Assembly (NCBI GenBank): GCA_031553435.1
Contig: JAVBLQ010000113.1
Location: forward strand, 1 to 30,404
Reading direction: 5' to 3'
Source of the DNA: JAVBLQ01 sp031553435
GTDB taxonomy: Bacteria; Bacteroidota; Bacteroidia; Bacteroidales; Azobacteroidaceae
DNA: 30,404 nucleotides
Shown here in pieces: positions 7,101 to 15,473 of this stretch (its first letter is position 1; every line of letters begins with the position of its first letter). The translations under genes and the position numbers were made by a program. The notes under the pieces are model-generated. The model did no database searches and had not been told where the DNA came from. It saw nothing but the letters and a program-made list of their open reading frames with translations.

Positions 7101-8441
7101 ATGAACATGAACTCAGAACAACAATACATAGATTTTTTTCAATCACAAAAACAGGCATTTGACAAGCTGAGTGTTCCTGCCGTGAATGCCATGCGTGAAG
7201 AGGCTTTTGCCGCTTTTCAACGTCAGGGATTTCCTGTTTACAATTCGGAAAATTATCAGCATACCAATATTCCGGAATTGTTGGGTCCGGATTTCGGATT
7301 TAATATCGGCAAAACAGGGCAAGTAGCGAATCCTTTTCATGCTTTTCGATGTTTTGTGCCGAACTTATCTCCCAATGTACATTTTGTGGTCAATGACCGT
7401 TTTTTCAAGGAAGAACAAAACAAAAATATATTTCCGGAAGGTGTTTTTTCCGGAAGTATGAATGATTTTGCATTGCAATATCCGGAAATTTTCAGTAAAC
7501 ATTATCATAAACTAGCAATTGACGGCGATGGTTTGGCTGCATTTAATACAATGTTTGTCCAGGATGGATATGTGCTATATGTTCCTAAGAATGTGGTACT
7601 TGAAAAGCCTATTCAGATTATCAATGTGTTGAGAGGCCAGGTAGATTCGCTGATCAACCGGCGAATGCTGATTATTATTGAATCCGGAGCACAAGCCAAA
7701 ATATTGATTTGCGATCATTCTGAAAATGAAGATATAAAGTTAGCTGTTACACAAGTCACAGAAATTTTTGTCGGAGAAAATGCTGTTTTTGATTTTTATG
7801 AATTGGAAGAAAGTTCGGAAAATACAATTCGTCTGACATCCAATTTTGTTCGCCAGGCTGCATCTTCCAATGTGATGGTTGATAATATTGCTCTCAGCAA
7901 TGGAATCACTCGTAATAATTATAATATTGCTTTGGAGGGCGAAAATGCAGAAACCCATTTATATGGAATGGCGATTACGGACAAAAAAGAGAGAATAGAC
8001 AATCATTCGAACATAGAACATAAAGTTCCTCATTGTCAAAGCAATCAATTATTCAAATATATTCTTGACGGACAATCTATCGGCGCTTTCAGCGGACGGA
8101 TCGTGGTATTTCAGGATGCCCAGAAGACCCAGGCATATCAAAACAACCGCAATTTATGCGGAAGCCGTGAGTGCCGGATGTTTTCCAAACCGCAACTCGA
8201 AATTTATGCCGATGATGTCAAATGTTCTCACGGATTGACTACCGGGCAGTTAGATGAAAATGCTCTTTTCTACTTACGCTCACGCGGAATCCCGGTAGAA
8301 GAAGCCAGATTATTATTAAAATTTGCATTTGCTCACGATATCATTGAAGGTATTCGTTTGGAAGGATTGAGAGACCGGCTCAAAATGTTGGTTGAAAAAC
8401 GATTCAGAGGAGAACTAATAAAGTGCAAAACATGCTTTTAG
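7101..8441 (+). CDS. sufD: Fe-S cluster assembly protein SufD
   Basis: SufD is a partner of SufB and SufC in the cluster scaffold. The 446-residue protein has a variable N-terminal half and the conserved beta-helix C-terminal half with NRNLCGSRECRMFSKP, LEIYADDVKCSHG and the TGQLDENALFYLRSRGIP segment. It starts 24 bases after sufC (a second ATG two codons on is also possible) and overlaps sufS. The C-terminal segment marks the SufB/SufD family; the position between sufC and sufS and the divergent N-terminus favour SufD. Confidence 0.92.
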   Translation: MNMNSEQQYIDFFQSQKQAFDKLSVPAVNAMREEAFAAFQRQGFPVYNSENYQHTNIPELLGPDFGFNIGKTGQVANPFHAFRCFVPNLSPNVHFVVNDRFFKEEQNKNIFPEGVFSGSMNDFALQYPEIFSKHYHKLAIDGDGLAAFNTMFVQDGYVLYVPKNVVLEKPIQIINVLRGQVDSLINRRMLIIIESGAQAKILICDHSENEDIKLAVTQVTEIFVGENAVFDFYELEESSENTIRLTSNFVRQAASSNVMVDNIALSNGITRNNYNIALEGENAETHLYGMAITDKKERIDNHSNIEHKVPHCQSNQLFKYILDGQSIGAFSGRIVVFQDAQKTQAYQNNRNLCGSRECRMFSKPQLEIYADDVKCSHGLTTGQLDENALFYLRSRGIPVEEARLLLKFAFAHDIIEGIRLEGLRDRLKMLVEKRFRGELIKCKTCF

Positions 8442-9649
8442 ATTTGCATACAATTCGTCAGGATTTTCCGATTCTCAAAAGAGAAGTATATGGAAAACCT
8501 TTGGTCTATTTGGATAATGCGGCTACTACTCAGAAACCGGTTCAGGTTATTCGCAAGATTGAAGAAATTTATTCGACGATCAACGCCAATATTCATCGGG
8601 GTGTTCATTTGCTGAGTCAGGAAGCAACCGAATCGCATGAAAATGCCCGGAAGACAGTACAACAATTTATAAATGCGTCTCATGCCCGTGAGATTGTTTT
8701 TACAAGAGGAACTACAGAATCTATCAATCTGATTGCCTCTTCTTTTTGTAGAACGAATTGCCAGCCGGGAGATGAAATTATCATTTCTGCCTTAGAACAT
8801 CATTCCAATATCGTTCCCTGGCAACTACAAAAGGATATTTCCGGAGTCGAATTGAAAGTAATTCCACTCAATGAAAAAGGCGAAGTTCAACTGGATGCAT
8901 TGGAAAAATTGATTTCTCCCAAAACGAAATTGATAGCCATTGCTCATGTTTCCAACGTTTTAGGAACGATCAATCCCGTTGAGAAAATTATTGAAATAGC
9001 TCATAATCAAGATATTCCAGTGTTGTTAGATGCAGCGCAATCAGTACAACATCTTCCGATAGATGTACAATCACTGAATTGTGATTTCCTTGTTTTTTCT
9101 TCTCATAAATTATACGGGCCTACAGGCGTAGGAGTATTGTATGGAAAAGAAAAATGGTTGGAAAAACTACCGCCGTATCAGGGTGGAGGAGAGATGATTG
9201 CCACCGTTTCATTTGAAAAAACAACTTTCAATGAATTGCCTTTTAAATTTGAAGCGGGAACACCGGATTATGTAGGTTCGGCAGCTTTAGCTGAAGCTAT
9301 AAGATACGTTCAAAAACTCGGTTTACTCAATATCAAAGCGCATGAAGAAGATTTACTTCATTATGCAACAGAAAAATTGATGCAGATCGAAGGAATGAGA
9401 ATTTTCGGTACTTCGGATCAAAAAAGCAGCGTAATATCTTTTCTCGTAAAGAATATACATCACTATGATATGGGTATGTTGCTGGATCGGCTGGGAATTG
9501 CAGTTCGAACCGGACACCATTGCGCCCAACCTTTGATGAATGCCTTGGAAATTGAGGGGACTGTCCGTGCTTCCTTCGCATTTTATAATACCAAGGAAGA
9601 AATTGATATATTAACAGAATCTATTGAAAAAGTAGTGAAAATGTTTTAA
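8432..9649 (+). CDS. sufS: Cysteine desulfurase SufS
   Basis: A PLP-dependent class II cysteine desulfurase that supplies persulfide sulfur to the SufBCD scaffold. The 405-residue product shows VYLDNAATTQKP at the N-terminus, the PLP lysine K226 in FSSHKLYGPTG, the motif AGTPDYVG and the catalytic cysteine C364 in RTGHHCAQP. The ATG at 8432 overlaps the sufD stop by ten bases; a GTG at 8423 is the alternative and would add three residues. No SufE or SufU partner is visible nearby. It ends just before a strong palindrome shared with the convergent gene. Confidence 0.95.
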   Translation: MLLDLHTIRQDFPILKREVYGKPLVYLDNAATTQKPVQVIRKIEEIYSTINANIHRGVHLLSQEATESHENARKTVQQFINASHAREIVFTRGTTESINLIASSFCRTNCQPGDEIIISALEHHSNIVPWQLQKDISGVELKVIPLNEKGEVQLDALEKLISPKTKLIAIAHVSNVLGTINPVEKIIEIAHNQDIPVLLDAAQSVQHLPIDVQSLNCDFLVFSSHKLYGPTGVGVLYGKEKWLEKLPPYQGGGEMIATVSFEKTTFNELPFKFEAGTPDYVGSAALAEAIRYVQKLGLLNIKAHEEDLLHYATEKLMQIEGMRIFGTSDQKSSVISFLVKNIHHYDMGMLLDRLGIAVRTGHHCAQPLMNALEIEGTVRASFAFYNTKEEIDILTESIEKVVKMF

Positions 9650-9651
9650 AA

Positions 9652-9718
9652 GATGAAAATTGAAAATGGAAAATGATTTCGTGCGCAAGCCTCATTTTCC
9701 ACTTTCAATTTTCAATTT
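9652..9718. terminator. Bidirectional palindrome between sufS and a convergent gene
   Basis: The left arm (9652-9676, GAAAATTGAAAATGGAAAATGA type) and right arm (9692-9718) pair over about 24 bp with one mismatch and one indel. The 15-nt loop (9677-9691) reads TTTCGTGCGCAAGCC, which is the shared loop motif in reverse orientation (GCTTGCGCACGA). The right arm encodes the C-terminal NVEIEN of the minus-strand gene. A transcription terminator for both convergent genes is likely. Confidence 0.7.
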
Positions 9719-11318
9719 CCACATTAAGATTGGAAGTACTTCTAAATCCATCCCTTAAGTCATTTCCCATTGATTCCGGCAAACATCCGGTATATTTATA
9801 CATGTATTGCAGATATCTGGTTTCAACACAAGGTAGAGGACCGTCTCCTGTTAAATATTTGAATTTAAGGGTGTCGATGGGATAATAATAGTCAAAATTT
9901 GTACAAGTTTCTTTCCCGAATTTCAATGCGGAAAATTTGGTTATTCCCGCAGGAGCTATTATTTTTTTAAGGTCAAATGTGTCAGTAAATAACAAGCACC
10001 GGTTTCTGGATATATTCTCATAGTTCAAATTTGTAATCGAGGGAATAATTGATATGCAGACAAAGATATATACTAAGACATTGATTTTCTTTGGAGACAT
10101 CTTTATTTTCGATAAATAATATGCTATCGGAAAAAATACGGCAGGCAATACAAATTTAAATTGATTGACCGAAAACAATACAAAGACAAATTCAATGAAA
10201 AAGAATAAAATATAAAGATAATGTTTTTTATCCTTTATTGTGATGCAAACGTATGGAATAAAGGCAATTATAATTAACGACATGCTGAATATATTCATCC
10301 ACCCGGATTGGAGAAAATCATCGAAATGAAAACGATCGCCACCTTCCATTTTTTCTATATTATCAGGAATTGTCCAGGACAAATCTAACTTAAACGGCCA
10401 ATAAGGAGCCAAAGGACAACCGGAAATCCATATATTTTTTATTAAAAATAAGCTGCCGGTGATGATTGAAAATGAAACAAAAAATTTCCGGTTTTTTATA
10501 TTTACATGCGCCAATAGAAGCAATGCCAATGGAACAATACATATTTTAATGAAAATCAGAAATACGATTAAGATAATTGACAATAGACTTCCTGTTTCAG
10601 AACGGTTTAATGTATGATAAACAATTAAAGGAGTAATAACAAAAAGAGGAAAATCAGTGGATGGATAATCAACAAACTGTATCCAAAAGATTAAAAACAG
10701 AGGTAAGAAATAAAGCCAACGATTGGTTGTGTAATCGTTGTTTTTCCTCATCTTGTTTATTTCACTGAGCCATATCAAAGCCATGATAAACAGCAAAAAG
10801 CCGTTGATATCATTGAAAAGATTGGCAATGAATTTGAAATTAAAAGCAGCTTGCAGTGCATGCCAGGGTGATGATTGCCAGAGAAATAAGTGCAGGTTTG
10901 TGATTCCTTTTACCCATCCGTATTCATTGATCCATTTGATTGTTTGTATATAATAAGTATCATTATCAATAACAAAAGGCAATAAAGAACTCCTCACCAG
11001 ACCGGATATAAAGACTAATAATAGTAAAATTTTGCAGAATGAATCCCAACTTGCAATTGCTTTGATCTTTTGAATGATGGAATTTTTGTAAAGAATAGCG
11101 GCAATAGCCGATATCAGCATATTCACACAAAAATATTCAATGTTGATTCTGAAGAAAAATGCAACGATAGTTGTTGCAATTGACTGGAAAACTAGCCCGA
11201 TTAAAAGCGTTTCTCCTAAAGAACTTAATTTGTTTTTTAAAAATGTCTTATTGATCCACTCTCCTTGAGCAGAAAAAACAAAAAACATCAGTATCCAGGT
11301 CAAGAGTATTAGTAGCAT
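9705..11318 (-). CDS. Polytopic membrane protein, possible GT-C/LIC_10190-like
   Basis: The 537-residue product is almost entirely hydrophobic, with roughly twelve predicted membrane segments. A non-membrane motif after the early helices (VIDNDTYYIQTIKWINEYG, then HLFLWQSSPWHALQ) resembles the DTGLYHIQ..KWIEEY signature of LIC_10190-type membrane proteins and, loosely, GT-C glycosyltransferases with an acidic residue in the first loop. ATG 11318 was chosen because the TTG further up lies inside the -7 box. It follows cls on the same strand, and its last residues come from a palindrome arm. A role in envelope glycan or lipid modification is a guess. Confidence 0.6.
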   Translation of the reverse strand: MLLILLTWILMFFVFSAQGEWINKTFLKNKLSSLGETLLIGLVFQSIATTIVAFFFRINIEYFCVNMLISAIAAILYKNSIIQKIKAIASWDSFCKILLLLVFISGLVRSSLLPFVIDNDTYYIQTIKWINEYGWVKGITNLHLFLWQSSPWHALQAAFNFKFIANLFNDINGFLLFIMALIWLSEINKMRKNNDYTTNRWLYFLPLFLIFWIQFVDYPSTDFPLFVITPLIVYHTLNRSETGSLLSIILIVFLIFIKICIVPLALLLLAHVNIKNRKFFVSFSIITGSLFLIKNIWISGCPLAPYWPFKLDLSWTIPDNIEKMEGGDRFHFDDFLQSGWMNIFSMSLIIIAFIPYVCITIKDKKHYLYILFFFIEFVFVLFSVNQFKFVLPAVFFPIAYYLSKIKMSPKKINVLVYIFVCISIIPSITNLNYENISRNRCLLFTDTFDLKKIIAPAGITKFSALKFGKETCTNFDYYYPIDTLKFKYLTGDGPLPCVETRYLQYMYKYTGCLPESMGNDLRDGFRSTSNLNVEIEN

Positions 11319-11339
11319 TATTGAGGGTTTTCGAGAACA

Positions 11340-11347
11340 CAAAAGTA
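11340..11347 (-). promoter_or_regulatory. Bacteroidota -7 box for the polytopic membrane protein
   Basis: On the minus strand the sequence reads TACTTTTG, 21 bases before the ATG at 11318. It excludes the in-frame TTG (11342) as a start. The gene could therefore be transcribed independently of cls. Confidence 0.5.
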
Positions 11348-11365
11348 CAACAAAAAAGGAGAAAA

Positions 11366-12781
11366 CTACATTAAGGGAGAAAATAACCTCATCACCGATT
11401 CAATAAATTTTTTCCATTTGGAACGTTTTAACCACTCGCTCAATAAGATCTCTTTGCAGTTTTTAAGATCTTCCAGAAATATATTTTTATTTATAACTGC
11501 AATTTCGGGATCATATATGTAGCAATTGATCTCGAAATTAGATTCAAAACTACGAAAATCCATATTGGCTGACCCGATTACGGATATGGAATTATCGGCA
11601 ACCATTGTTTTCGAATGAATAAATTTATCCTGATACTCGTAAATGCGCATGCCGCTTCTAAGCAGATCTCCATAATATGAATGGGCTGCCGGATCTACAT
11701 AAGCCGAGTCTGATTTTTGAGATACCATCAGGCGAATATCGACACCTCCCAAAGCAGCAGTTTGTAATGCTTGAAAAAGAGAATCCGTCGGCAAAAAATA
11801 AGGAGTTTGAATATACAAATATTTTTTTGCTCCCATGACAATATGAGATGTAGCCTGAAGCAGATTACGCCAAGGATTTACAGGACTTCCCGTAGCCACT
11901 TGCATCAAATTGGATGTATATTTCTGACAATGAGGAAAATATTGTTTATCTTCAATGAACTGTTCGCCGGATGAATACCAGTCGATCAGGAAATTCGATT
12001 GTAAACCATGAACACCATTGCCTGTAATTCTTAAATGAGTATCCCGCCAATTAGGGTTAATTGCATAATCATCAGCGATATTCATCCCTCCCGTGTAACC
12101 TATATTTCCATCAATAACCACTATTTTTCTGTGGTTACGGTAATTTATTTTACTTCTGAATTTGCGAAATGAAACTTTCATGAAAGATGAGACCTGAACG
12201 CCTGTCTGTTTCATCTCATTATAAAATTTTGTAGGAACCATCCAGTTGGCCACATTGTCATAAAGAAACCGGACTTCTACACCTTCAACAGCTTTTCTCA
12301 TCAATATTTCTTTGATTTTCTTACCGGTTCCATCATTATTGAAAATGAAATACTCTATGTGAATATGGTGTTTCGCATTCTCCAGATCTTCCATGAGTGC
12401 TTCGAACTTACGTTTGCCGGAAGTAATAACTTCTATTTTACTTCCTTGTAAAACAAATGCGTCCGAACTTCGTTCAAGTAAAGATATCAATGTTGAATAT
12501 TCAGGAAGTATCCTGATATTTTTATCCAGAATAAGTGATTCGAAACCTTTTTTCTTGACTCTTTTATAATACTTAAGGGATATGTGTTTCATTTTCCTCG
12601 TATCCTGTCCGAAAAACGAAAAAAGGATTAAACCGATAACCGGAAGTAAAATCAAAACAACTACCCAGGACAATGTCCGGATAGGATTTCTATTTTCAGA
12701 AATAACAATCAATATCGTACCGGCAACCAATACCACATAAATGATATAGGCGATGAGCTGAAAAGTTGATACCGGTTCCAT
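11366..12781 (-). CDS. cls: Cardiolipin synthase (phospholipase D family)
   Basis: It condenses two phosphatidylglycerol molecules (or a related pair) to cardiolipin at the inner membrane. The 471 residues start with two membrane helices (about 8-28 and 36-58, PLDc_N region) and then carry two HKD motifs: HRKIVVID starting at H217 and HSKTMVAD starting at H389, each followed by a GG/GS-N motif (TGGMNIADD, IGSANMDFRS). Length and layout match bacterial ClsA. It lies on the minus strand before the polytopic membrane protein. Confident of the family; substrate pair not determined. Confidence 0.93.
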   Translation of the reverse strand: MEPVSTFQLIAYIIYVVLVAGTILIVISENRNPIRTLSWVVVLILLPVIGLILFSFFGQDTRKMKHISLKYYKRVKKKGFESLILDKNIRILPEYSTLISLLERSSDAFVLQGSKIEVITSGKRKFEALMEDLENAKHHIHIEYFIFNNDGTGKKIKEILMRKAVEGVEVRFLYDNVANWMVPTKFYNEMKQTGVQVSSFMKVSFRKFRSKINYRNHRKIVVIDGNIGYTGGMNIADDYAINPNWRDTHLRITGNGVHGLQSNFLIDWYSSGEQFIEDKQYFPHCQKYTSNLMQVATGSPVNPWRNLLQATSHIVMGAKKYLYIQTPYFLPTDSLFQALQTAALGGVDIRLMVSQKSDSAYVDPAAHSYYGDLLRSGMRIYEYQDKFIHSKTMVADNSISVIGSANMDFRSFESNFEINCYIYDPEIAVINKNIFLEDLKNCKEILLSEWLKRSKWKKFIESVMRLFSPLM

Positions 12782-12851
12782 TTTAATCCGTTATTTTTGA
12801 AAATTCAAACAGCTACTGAAACATGTTGTAAAAATAAGGATTATTTAGGAC

Positions 12852-13436
12852 TTACCGCAAATAACTAATAATTATTCTACAAAAGATATCTCCAACTATT
12901 ATACCTGCAGCATACCAAATCCAAAGAAATTTTCCTTTCAGATTGCAGGAAACTTTCAATGCATTGAACATCCAGATCAATATCCAAATCACAAAAACTA
13001 AACAAAAAACGGAAAACGATATGGATACCAAAAATCCGGGGTCTTTCATCATCTCCATCGGGGAAAGATTCATATCTATATGCAACAATCTTTGCATGGG
13101 AGGTAAAAGATTGAACAAATTCATCAATATAAAAGGTAATTGAGCAAAAATCACAGTTCCGAAAACATCAACAAAACGGATTTGCGATTTTGAAGAAACA
13201 ATTCCTCCGATACAGAAAATGATTGCAGGAACCAGCCATACAATAAAATGCTCTGCAACATACACCCACAATGCATTGTTTGAAGCTGGTCCGTATTGTA
13301 ATAATCCATTGTAATGAAAACCGGAGTAATAGGATATGAAAACTGAGACAATCAGTCCGAGTAATCCCCAGATCAAGGCTTGAATACCCGCTATTTTTTC
13401 AAAGGGTTTCAAGAAAAAAGATAATACGTTTTTCAT
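12852..13436 (-). CDS. YIP1-like integral membrane protein
   Basis: The 194-residue protein has five or so hydrophobic segments (for example IWGLLGLIVSVFISYYSG and FIVWLVPAIIFCIGGIV), separated by short loops, a layout like bacterial YIP1-domain proteins. Its start overlaps the stop of the DUF2089 gene by four bases, so the pair is probably made together. No catalytic motif is visible. The pairing suggests that the small upstream protein regulates or partners this membrane protein, but that is inference. Confidence 0.6.
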   Translation of the reverse strand: MKNVLSFFLKPFEKIAGIQALIWGLLGLIVSVFISYYSGFHYNGLLQYGPASNNALWVYVAEHFIVWLVPAIIFCIGGIVSSKSQIRFVDVFGTVIFAQLPFILMNLFNLLPPMQRLLHIDMNLSPMEMMKDPGFLVSISFSVFCLVFVIWILIWMFNALKVSCNLKGKFLWIWYAAGIIVGDIFCRIIISYLR

Positions 13437-13720
13437 TTTTGTTCCTCCATTTTTTTTAGTTTCTCAATTAAATCATCTAAAAAATTTCTGACAGTGGGAT
13501 AGCTGATATTCATGGCTTTTGCCATATCTTTCAAGCTTCCGCTTGCTTTTACAAAATCAAGAATAAATGTTTGTTCTTTTTCGGATAAACAAACAAAGAG
13601 AGGCAATTCAAAATTTCCGTTTACTTCCGTATCACAAGCTTTGCAATGAAGTTGTTTGACATTCAAAGATGATCCGCAGCTTGGACAATTCAATGGTAAT
13701 CTTTTTATAATTTCATTCAT
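13433..13720 (-). CDS. DUF2089-type zinc-ribbon/HTH protein
   Basis: The 95-residue product has an N-terminal zinc ribbon (C12-P-S-C15 and C26-K-A-C29) followed by a helix-turn-helix-like segment (SLKDMAKAMNISYPTVRNFLDDL), the architecture of DUF2089. It is probably a DNA-binding regulator. ATG 13720 was chosen because the upstream TTG in frame lies inside the -7 box; the leader would be only about nine bases. It is first in a two-gene unit with the YIP1-like gene. Confidence 0.8.
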   Translation of the reverse strand: MNEIIKRLPLNCPSCGSSLNVKQLHCKACDTEVNGNFELPLFVCLSEKEQTFILDFVKASGSLKDMAKAMNISYPTVRNFLDDLIEKLKKMEEQK

Positions 13721-13735
13721 AATAAATATTTTCAG

Positions 13736-13743
13736 CAAAAATA
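13736..13743 (-). promoter_or_regulatory. Bacteroidota -7 box for the DUF2089-YIP1 pair
   Basis: On the minus strand the sequence reads TATTTTTG, matching TAnnTTTG, with 15 bases to the ATG at 13720. The surrounding DNA is extremely A+T-rich, so a chance match is possible. Confidence 0.45.
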
Positions 13744-13804
13744 AAAATAATATTCAATTTTTCAAAATAAAATATCAATAAAATTAAACATTGAATGAAT
13801 AAAA

Positions 13805-14611
13805 TTAATATAGTGTATAAGGTTTATCCACCCCAATCTGAAGAAACTGGTTTTTGTAATTACCATAATTGAAGTCGGCAGAATCAAAAAAGTGTTGGTG
13901 CCAGATATTTTGTCCGAGAAATCCTCCTGTTTTACTATTTATTCCATAGCGTAAAATTAAATCGTTACTTGTATAACCCACGTATAGAGGACTCGATATT
14001 TGTTTTCCTGTCAAATAAGCGCCTTTGGCATTATCCTGTGAGATATCGGTCAATCCATTCACTTCCGTAGTATAAACGTTTGTTCCGATCATAAATCCTT
14101 TGTATCTGATTTCCAATGCAGCAGTTCTATACCGGTCATAAATCTTGAAACGGGTAAAAGGACAAGCTAAAATATCATCTTCAAAATTGATTTGAAAGTC
14201 ACTCAGACTTAGGTTAATAATTCCGGAAACCTGTTTGTCTCCCTGATGATATTTATTTACATAATATGAAGCGCCATATTGACCTTCATTAAATGTTACT
14301 CCGGCAAATGAGGTTCCTAATCCGAATTTCTGTTTTGCTTTATAAGCATCCATCCCTGCGGAAAAAGTCCAATTATCAATCGTTTGCGACAGTGTGATTC
14401 CTCCTCCTAAACGAAAACCATTCCGATCAACGGCTCCGGTAGTGAACAAAGCGACAAGAGAAACAGAAACCCTGAAACCATCATTCTTTTCAGGTTCGAA
14501 AGTAATGGTTGCAAGATGATTTGTATCATAATGTATTTTATCCTGAGAATAAAGCTGTTGGGGAAGCAGAATCAATATGATTAATAATATTTTACAAGGA
14601 AAAATGTCCAC
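13805..14611 (-). CDS. Exported protein, Bac_toxin_23-like
   Basis: With a GTG start at 14611 the 268-residue product begins with a clean signal peptide (MDIFPCKILLIILILLPQQ, cut near YSQ-DK). An ATG 23 codons upstream would put an unlikely charged extension before it. The mature part is rich in beta-type alternation, with GASYYVNKY, DRYRTAALEIRYKGF, PLYVGYTSNDLILRYG and GQNIWHQH. These resemble the polymorphic toxin type 23 domain annotated in many Bacteroidota exported proteins, from memory and not verified. The start overlaps the NUDIX regulator gene by 20 bases, implying co-expression. No immunity gene is recognisable. It may be a structural envelope protein and not a toxin. Confidence 0.5.
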   Translation of the reverse strand: MDIFPCKILLIILILLPQQLYSQDKIHYDTNHLATITFEPEKNDGFRVSVSLVALFTTGAVDRNGFRLGGGITLSQTIDNWTFSAGMDAYKAKQKFGLGTSFAGVTFNEGQYGASYYVNKYHQGDKQVSGIINLSLSDFQINFEDDILACPFTRFKIYDRYRTAALEIRYKGFMIGTNVYTTEVNGLTDISQDNAKGAYLTGKQISSPLYVGYTSNDLILRYGINSKTGGFLGQNIWHQHFFDSADFNYGNYKNQFLQIGVDKPYTLY

Positions 14612-15284
14612 CTTTCTGAAGGAATAAATTATATTTTTCTGTATCAAAGGTATAATAAAAAGCACCTCTCTTAGAAGCACTTTTATCTTTATCTTCTTTT
14701 TTGTCCAGGATATTCATATCCAATATTTTCTTTCTGAAATTACGTTTATCGAATGTTGTGCTATATATGGTTTCGTATAAGGATTGCAACTGAGGCAGAG
14801 TAAATTTTTCCGGAAGCAAATTAAACATGACTGGTGATGATGTCGCTCTTTTTTCCAGAATACTGATTGTATCTTTCAGTATTTTATTATGGTCGAATAC
14901 AAGTTTTCCCACCTGATTAATTTCCACCCAACGGGTATTGTGAACCAGACAAAGCTCTTCGTTAAAAGATTCGATATCAATCAATGCATAGTATGCAATG
15001 GAAATCACACGGTCAGCCAGGTCCCGCTCAACTTCTCCATAAGTGCCGACTTGTTCCATATAGACATCTTCAATACCGGTATATTCTGATAAGACTCTTG
15101 AAGCGGCAGCATCGACACTTTCATCCGGTCTGACAAAACCACCCATTAAAGAATCTTCACCGATCAGAGGTTCAAACTTTCTTTTTGCGATCAATACATA
15201 TAATCTGCTATCCTTGAATCCGATACAAAAACAATCTACAGATACGAAATATTTTTCCTGACCTTGATAAAACGATGAAGTCAT
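14592..15284 (-). CDS. NUDIX-domain transcriptional regulator (NrtR/AraR-like)
   Basis: The 230-residue protein has an N-terminal NUDIX fold (VSVDCFCIGF..LYVLIAKRK) and a C-terminal winged-helix-like region (FTLPQLQSLYETIYSTTFDKRNFRKKI), the layout of NUDIX-related regulators. The NUDIX box at about residues 49-71 reads GFVRPDES..ASRVLSEYTGI, so the REuxEE core is degraded to RVLSEY and hydrolase activity is probably lost. In this family a sugar-nucleotide or sugar ligand controls DNA binding; AraR in Bacteroides is an example. No sugar-utilisation genes are adjacent, so its targets are unknown; the overlapping exported-protein gene is one candidate. ATG 15284 fits the upstream -7 box. Confidence 0.8.
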   Translation of the reverse strand: MTSSFYQGQEKYFVSVDCFCIGFKDSRLYVLIAKRKFEPLIGEDSLMGGFVRPDESVDAAASRVLSEYTGIEDVYMEQVGTYGEVERDLADRVISIAYYALIDIESFNEELCLVHNTRWVEINQVGKLVFDHNKILKDTISILEKRATSSPVMFNLLPEKFTLPQLQSLYETIYSTTFDKRNFRKKILDMNILDKKEDKDKSASKRGAFYYTFDTEKYNLFLQKGGHFSL

Positions 15285-15306
15285 ATGTATTTGATTGAAA
15301 ATTGAA

Positions 15307-15314
15307 CAAAAATA
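15307..15314 (-). promoter_or_regulatory. Bacteroidota -7 box for the NUDIX regulator
   Basis: On the minus strand the sequence reads TATTTTTG, 22 bases before the ATG at 15284. It rules out the upstream in-frame TTG as the start. Confidence 0.45.
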
Positions 15315-15320
15315 CAATTT

Positions 15321-15360
15321 AATTAAGAATGAAGAATGAAAAATGAAGAATTTTGCTTAT
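15321..15360 (+). repeat. Half of a palindromic satellite with variant loop motif
   Basis: AAGAATGAAGAATG-type repeats lead into TTGCTTATGTATGAC, which equals the shared loop motif GCTTACGCACGA with three C-to-T changes. No complementary right arm follows, so this looks like a decayed copy. Confidence 0.45.
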
Positions 15361-15440
15361 GTATGACAACAAAATCAATAACTATATTTTTATATTTCCA
15401 CACAGTTAACTGCAATTTTTTTATATATAAAAAAAAATCT

Positions 15441-15448
15441 TACTTTTG
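15441..15448 (+). promoter_or_regulatory. Bacteroidota -7 box for the DUF151-rsmE operon
   Basis: TACTTTTG matches TAnnTTTG, 25 bases before the GTG start at 15474. It lies inside the longer open frame and therefore argues against starts upstream. Confidence 0.55.
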
Positions 15449-15473
15449 TATAGTATATCAAAATCATAGGAGA

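Noticed and set aside
14612..14680. Upstream ATG extension of the exported toxin-23-like protein
   Set aside because: It adds 23 residues with several charges before a clean signal peptide and lies inside the overlapping NUDIX gene; the GTG at 14611 fits better.
15336..15473. Upstream ATG extension of the DUF151 protein
   Set aside because: The extension is read through a satellite repeat and the -7 box; homologues begin near the GTG at 15474.
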